64,000 nucleotides of DNA from CAVSJJ01 sp963771015 (GCA_963771015.1 CAVYRN010000013.1:1-64000); one strand, 5' to 3'. Shown: positions 20,171 through 28,517, numbered from the stretch's first letter. Program-made: numbers and translations. The notes: generated from the letters alone by a model not told the origin.

Positions 20171-20250
20171 AACCTCTGCTAGCAGAGGTTCGTCCGCTCA
20201 GCACAGGGTGCAACCTCTGCTGAGTCGCCCAACGTCTGCTAGCAGAGGTT
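20171..20250. repeat. 80-bp triple-palindrome element, copy 1
   Basis: The element begins with the perfect palindrome AACCTCTGCTAGCAGAGGTT (20171-20190), has a middle half-site AACCTCTGCTGAG (20212-20224) and ends with AACGTCTGCTAGCAGAGGTT (20231-20250), a one-base variant of the first. A second copy of identical length and layout lies at 59393-59472. It is intergenic, 53 bp past the end of the histidine kinase gene. It resembles the REP/BIME class in architecture, but I do not recognise the family. Confidence 0.85.
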
Positions 20251-20303
20251 CGAAAATCCGGCGGCCAGGCCGGGGGTGTGTGGCCGGTCGAGGAGCCGGA
20301 GGG

Positions 20304-21374
20304 TCACGCCGTCGCGTCTGCGGGCTCGGGGAACATCGCGGTGATGAGAGCCCCCCCACGCGGGGCATCACTGGCGACGGCCGTGCCGCCATGGGCCTGG
20401 GCCAGGCCCCGGACGATATAGAGGCCGAGCCCGGTGCTCCCGGCGGACTTGCCGTGCCAGAACCGGGAGAAGACGATCTCCCGCTTCTCGACGGGGATGC
20501 CGGGACCGTCGTCGGATACGCCGATGGCCGTTCCCCCATCGACTCGGGTGGCGTGGAGGCCGACCGGGCCATCGCCGTGCTTGAGGGCGTTGTCGATGAG
20601 GTTGGTGAGGATCTGGTCGAACCGGTCCGGGTCCGCCCACACCTCGTCGGCGTCCTCGCCGATGTCGACGACGAACCGGTCGGGGTCGACGCCCGTCGCG
20701 ACGTAGCGGTCGACGTAGCGGCCGAGAACGGAGCGGGTGTCGAGTGGCTGGGCGTGGATCCGCAGCCGCCCGGAGTCGATGCGCGAGACGTCGAGCAGCT
20801 CGGTGATGAGCCGGGTGACCCGGTCGGCGTCCGCCTCGATCGTCTCGAGCATGAGGCGCTTCTGCTCGTCGCTGAACCGGTCCCACCGACGCAGGAGGGT
20901 CGAGGAGAAGCCCTTGACGCCGGTGAGCGGCGAACGCAGCTCGTGGGAGATCGTCGAGATGAGAGCCGCGTGGTCGGCCTCGGCGCGGCGCCGGGCCTCG
21001 GCATCGCGCAGCGCACAGACGACGGACTGGACCGGCTCGCAGCGGCCCGGGCGGATGTAGCGGGCGGTGAGCAGCACCTCGTTGCCGTTGGGCAGGAGCA
21101 GCAGCTTCTCGCGGTGGCCGGTGCGGCTGCGCAGACCGCTCCACGGGTCGGTCAGCGCCCACCAGGACTCGCCGTTGCTGTCCTGGAACGCCAGCACCTC
21201 GCGGATATCGCGGCCGAGAACGTCCTCGCGGTCCAGACCGGTGATCCGCTCGGCCCTCTCGTTCATGAAGCGGACCTCGGGGGTACCCCCGTCCGTCGTG
21301 AGGACGCCGTCGGGCAGCAGCTCGGCCGCATCCACGGCCGTCGACGGGAACCGCGACGGGGGACGCGAAGGCAT
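20304..21374 (-). CDS. PAS domain sensor histidine kinase, soluble
   Basis: A 356-residue sensor kinase with no membrane segment. An N-terminal PAS domain (about 12-125, with VRFMNERAERITGLDREDVL) should sense an internal signal. The HisKA block ISHELRSPLTG carries the phosphorylated histidine at residue 143. The ATPase domain has the N box NLIDNALKHG, the G1 box DDGPGIP and the G2 box GLGLYIV. No response regulator is nearby, so the partner is unknown. TAGATT (21386-21381) lies 6 nt before the ATG and its TAG is the stop codon of the upstream methyltransferase, implying a private leaderless promoter. Confidence 0.93.
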   Translation of the reverse strand: MPSRPPSRFPSTAVDAAELLPDGVLTTDGGTPEVRFMNERAERITGLDREDVLGRDIREVLAFQDSNGESWWALTDPWSGLRSRTGHREKLLLLPNGNEVLLTARYIRPGRCEPVQSVVCALRDAEARRRAEADHAALISTISHELRSPLTGVKGFSSTLLRRWDRFSDEQKRLMLETIEADADRVTRLITELLDVSRIDSGRLRIHAQPLDTRSVLGRYVDRYVATGVDPDRFVVDIGEDADEVWADPDRFDQILTNLIDNALKHGDGPVGLHATRVDGGTAIGVSDDGPGIPVEKREIVFSRFWHGKSAGSTGLGLYIVRGLAQAHGGTAVASDAPRGGALITAMFPEPADATA

Positions 21375-21383
21375 GGCTCGAAT

Positions 21384-22187
21384 CTACCCCGAGGCAGCCT
21401 CGGACCGGGCTAGCGACGAGGCATAGAGGCACAGTGTCGCGGCCATCGCAAGGTTGAGTGACTCCGCCTGACCGGTGATCGGCACCGCGACCACGTCGTC
21501 GCAGGCGCCGCGCAGGTCCTCGGTGAGCCCCCATGCCTCGTTGCCCATGACCCACGCATGTGGCCCGGTCAGGTCGGCCTCGGGGAGCATCGTCGCGCCG
21601 GAACCATCGGCGGCGAGGAGCCGAATGCCGTGAGCGCGCAGCACCGCCAGGTCCGCCGGCAGGGCGAGCCCGGTCACGACCGGGACATGGAAGAGCGACC
21701 CGGCCGTGGACCTGACGACCTTGGGGGCGTGGACGTCGACCGAGGCCGCGCTGACCAGCACCGCATCGGCTCCGAGAGCGTCGGCGCCGCGGATGATGGT
21801 CCCCGCGTTGCCCGGGTCGCGGACATGCGCAAGGACGATGAGGACCCGGGGCCTGCCGGCGAGCACCTGCCCGAGGAGGACGGTCTCGTCACGGACGACG
21901 GCGAGCAGCCCCTGGGGCGCCTCCGTCCCCGCCATGGCGTCCATGACCGGCTCCGCGGTCTCGTGGACCCTCAGCCGCGCCGACCGTGCCTGCTCGACGA
22001 TATCGGCGTGCCGATCAGCGGCCTCCGAGGTGACATACAGGTCGACGACCCTGTCGGCGGCATGCCGGACGGCCTCACGGACCCCCTGAGGGCCGTCGAC
22101 GACGAACCGGCCGCTGCGCACACGCGCCGCGCGCCGGGCCAGCGCTCGGACGGACCGGACCCGATCGGCTCGGGGGTTGGTCAACAC
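21384..22187 (-). CDS. SpoU/TrmH-family RNA 2'-O-methyltransferase
   Basis: An SAM-dependent rRNA or tRNA ribose methyltransferase of 267 residues. The N-terminal part (RAARVRSGRFVVDGPQGVRE) is the RNA-binding L30e-like domain; the C-terminal knotted SPOUT domain carries VRDPGNAGTIIRGADALGAD, VMGNEAWGL and PITGQAESLNLAMAATLCLY, the three family motifs. This type is commonly found after rplT and is annotated as 23S rRNA methyltransferase. It starts at GTG 22187, 50 bp after rplT. The target nucleotide is not known. Confidence 0.92.
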   Translation of the reverse strand: MLTNPRADRVRSVRALARRAARVRSGRFVVDGPQGVREAVRHAADRVVDLYVTSEAADRHADIVEQARSARLRVHETAEPVMDAMAGTEAPQGLLAVVRDETVLLGQVLAGRPRVLIVLAHVRDPGNAGTIIRGADALGADAVLVSAASVDVHAPKVVRSTAGSLFHVPVVTGLALPADLAVLRAHGIRLLAADGSGATMLPEADLTGPHAWVMGNEAWGLTEDLRGACDDVVAVPITGQAESLNLAMAATLCLYASSLARSEAASG

Positions 22188-22237
22188 GAGGGGCTCCCGG
22201 CGCGCGGCGGAGGCGTGCGGTGGGTCGGTGCCCTGGC

Positions 22238-22606
22238 TCAGCTGGCCTGGGCGGGAACGTTGGCGCGGGCGATCTCGACGAGCGCAGTGAACGCCGCCTC
22301 GTCGCTGACCGCGAGCTCGGCGAGCATCCGGCGGTCAACCTCGATCTCGGCGGCCTTGAGGCCCTGGATGAACCGGTTGTAGGTCATGCCGTTGGCGCGG
22401 GCCGCGGCGTTGATCCGCTGGATCCACAGCCGGCGGAAGTCACCCTTGCGGGCGCGACGGTCGCGGTAGGCGTAGCCCAGGCTGTGCTGGACCTGCTCCT
22501 TGGCCTTGCGGTAGAGACGGGACCGCTGACCGCGGTAGCCGCTCGCTCGCTCCAGGACGACCCTGCGCTTCTTATGGGCGTTGACCGCCCGCTTCACGCG
22601 TGCCAC
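22238..22606 (-). CDS. rplT: 50S ribosomal protein L20
   Basis: A 122-residue, strongly basic protein of the large ribosomal subunit, needed early in 50S assembly. The sequence begins ARVKRAVNAHKKRR and contains the typical GYRGQRSRLYRKAKEQV and RRLWIQRINAAARANGM blocks. It uses a GTG start at 22606 with AAGGAG about 8 nt upstream. It is third in the infC-rpmI-rplT operon; in other bacteria L20 represses this operon by binding its own mRNA, but I could not identify such a site here. Confidence 0.98.
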   Translation of the reverse strand: MARVKRAVNAHKKRRVVLERASGYRGQRSRLYRKAKEQVQHSLGYAYRDRRARKGDFRRLWIQRINAAARANGMTYNRFIQGLKAAEIEVDRRMLAELAVSDEAAFTALVEIARANVPAQAS

Positions 22607-22688
22607 GTGAGTACTCCTTGCATCTGCTTGGTTGTTCGTGGGTGGTGCCCGGGGCGCTCCCGACGGAGCGCCACCACGGGCGCGGCGG

Positions 22689-22883
22689 TCACTTGCCGAG
22701 AAGCCGCTTGATCTTGGAGGTGTCGGCCGGGCTGACGATGAGGTCCTTGCTCAGGGCCCGAGCCTTCTGCGGGGTCTTCTCGTGGAACTTGTGGACGTGG
22801 CCGGCCTGCTGCCGCATGACCTTGCCGGAGCCGGTGATACGGAAGCGCTTCTTGGCTCCGCTGTGCGTCTTGTTCTTCGGCAT
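22689..22883 (-). CDS. rpmI: 50S ribosomal protein L35
   Basis: A 64-residue basic protein of the large ribosomal subunit. The sequence MPKNKTHSGAKKRFRITGSG at the start is characteristic, and HVHKFHEKTPQKARAL follows. It has the family's exact length. It lies 55 bp after infC and 82 bp before rplT, in the conserved infC-rpmI-rplT order. The ATG at 22883 has GAAGGAG upstream. Longer frames through this region are not genuine. Confidence 0.98.
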   Translation of the reverse strand: MPKNKTHSGAKKRFRITGSGKVMRQQAGHVHKFHEKTPQKARALSKDLIVSPADTSKIKRLLGK

Positions 22884-22938
22884 GGGGCCGATCTCCTTCG
22901 TTGTGCGTGGTGTGCGTCGGGGGTCGTGGCGGCCGGCG

Positions 22939-23583
22939 CTACTCGGCGGGCGGCGTCTCACCCTCGCCGGGGGTGGCCGGCGGCTCGATCGGCGCGGTCT
23001 CCTCGTCATGGGTTCGCTCGGTCGCGTGGGCGGCCTCGTCGCGACGGCGGCGCTGTTCGGCCCGGGCCTCCGACTTCTTCTTCGTCGGCGCGAGCACCAT
23101 GATCATGTTGCGGCCGTCCTGCTTCGGCGCGGACTCGACGGTGCCCAGTTCGAGGACGTCCTCCGCGAGGCGCTGCAGGAGCCGGAACCCGAGCTCGGGG
23201 CGGGACTGCTCCCGACCGCGGAACATGATCGTCACCTTGACCTTGTCCCCACCCTTGAGGAAGCGCTCGACGTGGCCCTTCTTCGTGCCGTAGTCGTGCG
23301 GGTCGATCTTCGGGCGGAGCTTGATCTCCTTGATGACCGTGTTGACCTGGTTCTTGCGTGCTTCTCGGGCCTTCATGGCGGCTTCGTACTTGTACTTGCC
23401 GAAGTCCATGAGCTTGGCGACCGGGGGCTTTTCCATCGGGGCGACCTCGACGAGGTCGAGATCCGCCTCGGCGGCGAGGCGCAACGCGTCCTCGACGCGC
23501 ACGATGCCCACCTGCTCGCCGTTGGGGCCGACCAACCGCACCTCGGGAACCCGGATACGGTCGTTGATGCGAGGCTCGCTGAT
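22939..23583 (-). CDS. infC: translation initiation factor IF-3, predicted ATC start
   Basis: IF-3 binds the 30S subunit, prevents premature 50S joining and checks the start codon. The protein contains SEPRINDRIRVPEVRLVG at its start, FGKYKYEAA, EIKLRPKIDPHDY and the C-terminal domain, then an acidic, proline-rich tail of about 45 residues as in other actinobacteria. No ATG, GTG or TTG lies at the family start. Instead AAGGAG (23596-23591) is followed after 7 nt by ATC (23583-23581), which I take as the initiation codon, giving 214 residues. Rare start codons in infC let IF-3 limit its own synthesis. Confidence 0.93.
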   Translation of the reverse strand: MSEPRINDRIRVPEVRLVGPNGEQVGIVRVEDALRLAAEADLDLVEVAPMEKPPVAKLMDFGKYKYEAAMKAREARKNQVNTVIKEIKLRPKIDPHDYGTKKGHVERFLKGGDKVKVTIMFRGREQSRPELGFRLLQRLAEDVLELGTVESAPKQDGRNMIMVLAPTKKKSEARAEQRRRRDEAAHATERTHDEETAPIEPPATPGEGETPPAE

Positions 23584-23907
23584 TGTCGTTCTCCTTCGTC
23601 GTCTGCGGGCGACCGCACCGACGAGAAGAGGCTCCTCGACGCCGACGCGCAAGAAGCCTCACCGAGCCGTCGATGCCGCGAGCACCGGAGTGCCACGACC
23701 CTGGGGACGCAGGCGCCCAGCGCCCGTCGACGGACCAGACCCGGCGGCCCGAGGGTCGACGCGGGTGGAAGCGAGCTTCTCTTGCATGCCGCCCCTCGCG
23801 GGACGGCCGGTCAACGGTGAAGGCTACCAGCGCCGACGGCATACCCCGAAATCCCGCCACCCCGCTGCGGCCGTGCGACCCCGCCGGCCCGCCGCGGCGG
23901 GCTGTGG
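23584..23907 (-). other. infC leader region
   Basis: About 320 bp between the SseB-like gene and infC hold no recognisable gene; the long frames here lack family character. A possible -35 TTGACC lies near 23808-23813 on the minus strand, without a good -10. The only clear element is the infC ribosome binding site AAGGAG at 23596-23591. A structured mRNA leader controlling infC-rpmI-rplT is possible but I cannot show one. Confidence 0.4.
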
Positions 23908-24708
23908 TCAGCGGATCCGGAAGGCCAGACCGTCGATCCGGGCTCGAAGCTCTCCGTCGGAGGCGAGCCGCTCCCCCACCCTGGTCGCCAGCGCCCGCAC
24001 CGCCTCCGGCGCGAGCCCGGCCCGCAGGGTGAGGGCCACCCCGAGCACCCCCTGGCCGGTGGGCTGGCCCTCCTCGACCTCGTGGGCGACCACGTCGTCC
24101 TCGTCGGCGACGGCGCGCTCGACCGACGTCGCGATGAACGGGTCCTCGTGTGGCGGGACCCAGTCCTGGTCCTGGGCCAACGCCCAGACCATCGACGACC
24201 GCAGCACGGCGCTCGCCGGCCCGGCGAGGTCGATGACAACGACATCGCATCCCTCGGCGATGGCCGCCTGGCCGGCTCGGGCCGCCGAGACGGGGACCGG
24301 CCGCGCCGCCGGGTCCCACCGGGCCAGGGCATCGAGGCTGCTGAAGACCGGCAAGGCACGCTGGCCGTCCGGGGCCAGGAGCGTCACCGCCGCCATGTCG
24401 GCACGGTTGTCGGCCGGGCGGTCACCGTTCTCGGTGGTCTCGGCCGACTCTGCGACGACCGGCACGAGGAGGCGGGCTGCGCGCACCGCCGAGACGAGCT
24501 CGGCGTCGCGCGCACCGCCGGCCAGGGCCGCGGCTAGCCTGGGGTCGGCGGCGCCGGTGTCGCTCGCGTAGCCACTCGCGGACAGCTCCCGAGCGTGCCA
24601 CGCGCTCCCCGCCGAGTCCGCCGGCCCGTGGTCGGGACCGTCATGACCGTGGGTATGCCGGGACCCGCCCTGGGGTCCCACCTGCGCGGCCCGGTCCTGC
24701 CCCGTCAT
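23908..24708 (-). CDS. SseB-like protein downstream of hisA
   Basis: A 266-residue protein resembling the SseB family N-terminal domain, often found next to hisA/priA in actinobacteria. Residues from about 55 (DPRLAAALAGGARDAELVSA) to about 180 (VVIDLAGPASAVLRSSMVWAL) form the recognisable part, including AVTLLAPDGQRALPVFSSLD. The N-terminal 40 residues are histidine- and glycine-rich (HTHGHDGPDHGP), which might bind metal. Function unknown. The ATG at 24708 overlaps the hisA stop (ATGA), placing it at the end of the his operon. Confidence 0.75.
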   Translation of the reverse strand: MTGQDRAAQVGPQGGSRHTHGHDGPDHGPADSAGSAWHARELSASGYASDTGAADPRLAAALAGGARDAELVSAVRAARLLVPVVAESAETTENGDRPADNRADMAAVTLLAPDGQRALPVFSSLDALARWDPAARPVPVSAARAGQAAIAEGCDVVVIDLAGPASAVLRSSMVWALAQDQDWVPPHEDPFIATSVERAVADEDDVVAHEVEEGQPTGQGVLGVALTLRAGLAPEAVRALATRVGERLASDGELRARIDGLAFRIR

Positions 24709-25448
24709 CGGCGGCCGGCGACGTCGAGGGCCTGGGGAAGGGTGAACGCACCACGGTAGAGCGCCGACCCGATGATCGCGCCCTCGACGCCGAGCGCGAC
24801 GAGCTCCCGCACGGCGGCGATGTCGGCGAGCGTCGAGATCCCCCCCGAGGCGACCACCGGTCGGTCCGTCCTCGCGCACACGTCAGCGAGCAGGGCGAGG
24901 TTCGGGCCCTGGAGCATCCCGTCCTTGGCCACGTCGGTCACGACATAGCGGGCGCAGCCCTCGGCGTCGAGCCGGGTCAGGGTCTGCCACAGGTCACCGC
25001 CCTCCGTGGTCCAGCCCCGCGCCGCCAGGGTCGTGCCTCGGACGTCGAGACCGACGGCGACCCGGTCGCCGTTCTCGGCGATGGCGCGCGCGGTCCACTC
25101 GGGATCCTCGAGGGCGGCCGTGCCGAGGTTGACGCGGCGACACCCGGTGCTGAGGGCCCGCCCGAGGGACTCCGCGTCGCGGATGCCGCCGCTCATCTCG
25201 ACGTCGATGTCGAGTCGGCCGACGATCTCGGCGAGCAGGTCGGCGTTCGAGCCGCGCCCGAAGGCCGCGTCGAGGTCGACGAGATGGAGCCACTGGGAGC
25301 CCTGCTCCTGCCAGGCGAGCGCCGCCTCGACGGGGTCACCGAACTCGCCGCCACTGCCGGCCACGCCCTGGACGAGCTGGACGGCTCGCCCGTCGGCGAC
25401 GTCGACCGCCGGGAGCAGCTCGAGGACGGGGGCGGCGGCGGTGCTCAC
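24705..25448 (-). CDS. hisA: phosphoribosyl isomerase A (HisA/PriA)
   Basis: A TIM-barrel isomerase converting ProFAR to PRFAR in histidine synthesis. In actinobacteria this protein (PriA) usually also performs the TrpF reaction of tryptophan synthesis; that dual role is inferred from the taxon. The 247-residue protein starts near LELLPAVDVADGRAVQLVQG, with the first catalytic Asp at the end of strand 1, has MSGGIRD, and the second catalytic Asp in VVTDVAKDGMLQGPN, then ASGGIST. GTG at 25448 is chosen over an upstream in-frame start because the family begins here. Confidence 0.95.
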   Translation of the reverse strand: MSTAAAPVLELLPAVDVADGRAVQLVQGVAGSGGEFGDPVEAALAWQEQGSQWLHLVDLDAAFGRGSNADLLAEIVGRLDIDVEMSGGIRDAESLGRALSTGCRRVNLGTAALEDPEWTARAIAENGDRVAVGLDVRGTTLAARGWTTEGGDLWQTLTRLDAEGCARYVVTDVAKDGMLQGPNLALLADVCARTDRPVVASGGISTLADIAAVRELVALGVEGAIIGSALYRGAFTLPQALDVAGRR

Positions 25449-25479
25449 GGGATCTGCTCCAGGGTGGTCGGATGGGCGG

Positions 25480-26121
25480 TCACAGCGACCGCACCCAGTT
25501 CGCGAGAAGGGCGAGTCCGGCGTCGCCGGACTTCTCGGGGTGGAACTGGGTGGCCGCCAGCGGACCGTTCTCGACGGCGGCGACGAACGGGTTCCCGTGG
25601 GTCGCATAGGTCACCAGGGGCGCCTGTCCGGCGAAGCTGCCGGTGGGCACGGGCATCGTCCACTCGGCCACCGCATAGGAGTGGACGAAGTAGAAGCGCT
25701 CGTCGGCGACGCCCTCGAACAGGGCCGAGCCGGCCGGCACGTCGACGAGCGACCACCCCATGTGGGGGACGACCGGAGCCTGGAGCCGGGTCACCGTCCC
25801 GGGCCACTGCCCGAGCCCCTCCTGCGGGGCCTCGCTCGGCTCGGTGGACCCCTCGAACATCACCTGGAGTCCCACGCAGACCCCGAGGACCGGGCGCCCC
25901 CCCGCCAGACGCAGGTCGACGACCCGCGGGCCGTCGGCCGCCCGGAGCCCGACCATGCAGGCGTGGAAGTTGCCGACGCCGGGGACGAACAGCCCGTCAG
26001 CGGCCAGCGCCGCATCGACATCGGCGGTGAGGATGACCTCGGCCCCGACCCGTTCGAGGGCGCGCACGGCCGACCGTACGTTCCCGCTGCCGTAGTCGAA
26101 GACGACGACCCGTGCGCTCAC
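25480..26121 (-). CDS. hisH: imidazole glycerol phosphate synthase glutaminase subunit
   Basis: Releases ammonia from glutamine and passes it to HisF for imidazole ring formation. The 213-residue class I amidotransferase has the oxyanion strand GVGNF, the nucleophile elbow GVCVGLQVMFEGS and the catalytic His/Glu pair in ATQFHPEKSGDAG. It starts at GTG 26121, overlapping the stop of the preceding gene (GTGA). hisF is not in this window, although HisH works only as its partner; it must lie elsewhere. Confidence 0.95.
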   Translation of the reverse strand: MSARVVVFDYGSGNVRSAVRALERVGAEVILTADVDAALAADGLFVPGVGNFHACMVGLRAADGPRVVDLRLAGGRPVLGVCVGLQVMFEGSTEPSEAPQEGLGQWPGTVTRLQAPVVPHMGWSLVDVPAGSALFEGVADERFYFVHSYAVAEWTMPVPTGSFAGQAPLVTYATHGNPFVAAVENGPLAATQFHPEKSGDAGLALLANWVRSL

Positions 26122-26750
26122 CTGGCTCCCCCGCCGAGCTCGGCGCGATGTACCGCGTCGTCGGCGACGAGTGCGTCGAAGGTACGAACGGACCGCTCGG
26201 TGGGCTCGACGATCCGGTCCTCGGGCGAGGGGCCCCTGAGGAGGAGATCCTCCCCGGGCAGGCCGAGCAGGCGGATGACCTCGACAAGCATCTCGATCGG
26301 ACGGCCCGAGGGGTTCTTGACGGTCGTGACGATGGCGCCCGGCCGGGTCCTGGCCCCGGCGGCCGCGATGAGCTGGTCGGGGGCCAGCAGCGGCAGGTCC
26401 GGGGCGCGCCGGATCCCGTGCCCGGGCTCCCAGACGAGCCATCGCTGGTCGCGGCGCATGCCCTTGGGCTGGACCGCGATGACCCCGCGGCTCTTCATGA
26501 CGAAGAACCCGAGCGACGGGCGGGCGCCGCCGGGCGCCGGACGTGCCGCGAGCATCTCGAGGCCCACGTCGTAGGGCGCGGTGCTTCGGGCCCGCTCCTC
26601 CGCGACCGTCACGCCGGTCCACCCCTTGGCCAACGGGGTGAGGTGGGTCGCCACGAGTCCCCGGCGGGCCCACCGGGCCACCCGCTCGGGACGGCCGTGG
26701 ACGAGGAGGAGGCCGAGCGCGGCGTCGGAGTCGTGGCCGTCGGTGCCCAT
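26118..26750 (-). CDS. uncharacterised protein between hisB and hisH
   Basis: A 210-residue protein of unknown function, tightly coupled within the histidine operon: it begins 4 bp after the hisB stop and overlaps hisH by GTGA. It has no signal peptide and no membrane segment. Features include PSLGFFVMKSRGVIAVQPKG, a basic stretch GMRRDQRWLVWEPG, and IVTTVKNPSGRPIEMLVEVI in the second half. I recognise it as an actinobacterial his-operon hypothetical protein, with no assigned domain. Fixed placement suggests a role linked to histidine synthesis, but nothing in the sequence names a reaction. Confidence 0.8.
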   Translation of the reverse strand: MGTDGHDSDAALGLLLVHGRPERVARWARRGLVATHLTPLAKGWTGVTVAEERARSTAPYDVGLEMLAARPAPGGARPSLGFFVMKSRGVIAVQPKGMRRDQRWLVWEPGHGIRRAPDLPLLAPDQLIAAAGARTRPGAIVTTVKNPSGRPIEMLVEVIRLLGLPGEDLLLRGPSPEDRIVEPTERSVRTFDALVADDAVHRAELGGGAR

Positions 26751-26754
26751 GGCT

Positions 26755-27378
26755 CTAGAGCGCGCCCTTGGCACTGGGGACGCCGCCGACCCGCGGGTCG
26801 AGCGCGACGGCCGTCCGCAGTGCTCGGGCCAGCGCCTTGAACTGTGCCTCGACGATGTGGTGGGGGTCGCGGCCGGCGAGGACCCGCACGTGGAGGGCGA
26901 CTCCGGCGTTGGTCGCGAACGACTCCAGGACGTGGCGGGTGAGCGAGCCGACGTAGCCGCCGCCGATGACGACGTATGCCTGTCCCTCCGGCTCGCCGGT
27001 GTGGACGACGTAGGGTCGGCCGGCGACATCGACGACGGCCTGGACGAGCGCCTCGTCGAGCGGGACGGTCGCGTCGCCGAACCGGGTGATGCCGCGCTTG
27101 TCACCGAGCGCCTCGGCGACGGCCTGGCCGAGAACGATGGCGACGTCCTCGACGGTGTGGTGGGCGTCGACCTCGAGGTCGCCGGTCGCGCTCACCTGCA
27201 GGTCGATGAGGGAGTGCTTGGCGAGGCTGAGGAGCATGTGGTCGTAGAAGGGCACCCCGGTGCTGACCTCGCCCCGCCCGGAGCCGTCGAGGTCGACGGT
27301 GACCAGGACCTTGCTCTCGGAGGTCTCCCGGCTCAGGGTGGCCGTCCGGTGCGCGCCAGTGGTGGCGTCGACGCTCAC
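26755..27378 (-). CDS. hisB: imidazoleglycerol-phosphate dehydratase
   Basis: Manganese enzyme that dehydrates imidazoleglycerol phosphate to imidazole acetol phosphate. The 207-residue protein is the monofunctional type without the phosphatase domain. Both metal-binding motifs are present: DAHHTVEDVAI (near residue 72) and DPHHIVEAQFKALARAL (near residue 170), as is GVPFYDHML. It starts at GTG 27378, overlapping the hisC stop codon (GTGA). Confidence 0.97.
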   Translation of the reverse strand: MSVDATTGAHRTATLSRETSESKVLVTVDLDGSGRGEVSTGVPFYDHMLLSLAKHSLIDLQVSATGDLEVDAHHTVEDVAIVLGQAVAEALGDKRGITRFGDATVPLDEALVQAVVDVAGRPYVVHTGEPEGQAYVVIGGGYVGSLTRHVLESFATNAGVALHVRVLAGRDPHHIVEAQFKALARALRTAVALDPRVGGVPSAKGAL

Positions 27379-28496
27379 GATGCTCCCTCCTTCGCCGGGT
27401 CCGACACGAGCTCGCCAAGCGCGTCAAGGAACCTCGTGGTTTCCTCAGGCGTACCTGCCGTAACACGAAGATAGTGGGAAATGCCCACATCTCTCACGAG
27501 AACACCACGATCAAGCAGGTCGAGCCATGCCGAGTGGCTGTCCGCGAGGCCGCCGAAGAGGACGAAGTTCGCGTCACTCGGGACCGGCTCGAGCCCGAGC
27601 GGCGGGAGCGCCTCGACGATTCGGTCGCGCTGCTCCTTGATGACGCCGACCGTGTCGAGCATCGCGTCGGCGTGCCGGAGCGCGGCCAGCGCGACGGCCT
27701 GGGTCAGCGAGGACAGGTGGTACGGCATCCGGACCAGCCGCAGGGCGTTGACGAGCTCGGGGTCGGCCGCCAGGTAGCCGAGCCGGCCCCCGGCGAGAGC
27801 GAAGGCCTTGCTCATCGTCCGGGTGACGACGAGCCGCGGACGCCCCTGCAGGAGGGTGAGCGCGCTCGGCGTCCCGACCCGGGCGAACTCGGCATACGCC
27901 TCGTCGACGACGACGACGGCCCGAGGCGCCGCCTCGTACACCGCCTCGACGACCTCGAGGGACAGCGCGGTCCCGGTCGGGTTGTTCGGGGAGCAGAGGA
28001 AGACGATGTTGGGGTCGGCGTCCCTGGCCTGGCGGGCCGCCGACTCGGGGTCGAGGTCGAACCTGCCGCCGCCGGGCACGCCGCGCAGGCCGTCGACCCA
28101 GCCGGTGCCGCTCGTCGAGGTGATGATCGGGTGCATCGAGTAGGCCGGGGTGAACCCGAGGGCCACCCGTCCGTTGCCCCCGAACGCCTGGAGCAGGTGG
28201 AGCAGGACCTCGTTGGACCCGTTGGCCGCCCAGACCTGGTCGGTCGCGATCGCCGTGCCGGACCGGGACAGGTATGCCGCGAGCGCCTCGCGCAGGGAGG
28301 TGAAGTCCCGGTCGGGATAACGGTTGAGGCCGGGGGCGATGGCCGCGACGCTGGCGACGATGTCGGCGACGACCTCGCTCGGCACGGGGTAGGAGTTCTC
28401 GTTCGTGTTGAGGGCCACCGGCACCTCGAGCTGGGGTGCGCCGTACGGCGTGAGGCCGCGCAGGTCCGGGCGCATGAGGTCGTCGATCTGGCTCAT
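27375..28496 (-). CDS. hisC: histidinol-phosphate aminotransferase
   Basis: PLP-dependent aminotransferase making histidinol phosphate. The 373-residue class I/II enzyme carries ANGSNEVL, CSPNNPTG, VDEAYAEFA and the PLP lysine in RTMSKAFALAGGRLGY near residue 230. The region encoding the C-terminal approximately 40 residues (27404-27525) uses many A/T-ending codons (CTT, GAT, CGT, GTT, ATT, TAT) plus AGA, unlike the rest of the gene and its neighbours. It lies 21 bp after hisD and overlaps hisB. Confidence 0.96.
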   Translation of the reverse strand: MSQIDDLMRPDLRGLTPYGAPQLEVPVALNTNENSYPVPSEVVADIVASVAAIAPGLNRYPDRDFTSLREALAAYLSRSGTAIATDQVWAANGSNEVLLHLLQAFGGNGRVALGFTPAYSMHPIITSTSGTGWVDGLRGVPGGGRFDLDPESAARQARDADPNIVFLCSPNNPTGTALSLEVVEAVYEAAPRAVVVVDEAYAEFARVGTPSALTLLQGRPRLVVTRTMSKAFALAGGRLGYLAADPELVNALRLVRMPYHLSSLTQAVALAALRHADAMLDTVGVIKEQRDRIVEALPPLGLEPVPSDANFVLFGGLADSHSAWLDLLDRGVLVRDVGISHYLRVTAGTPEETTRFLDALGELVSDPAKEGAS

Positions 28497-28517
28497 CGGT
28501 ACGGTCCTCGGCTCTCG

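Noticed and set aside
20171..20250. CRISPR array as an explanation for the spaced repeats
   Set aside because: Repeats are palindromes with spacers conserved between loci and only two or three units; no cas genes are in the window.
20239..20262. A T-arm-like GGTTCGAAAATCC next to the triple palindrome
   Set aside because: No acceptor, D-arm or anticodon stem surrounds it, so it is not a tRNA gene.
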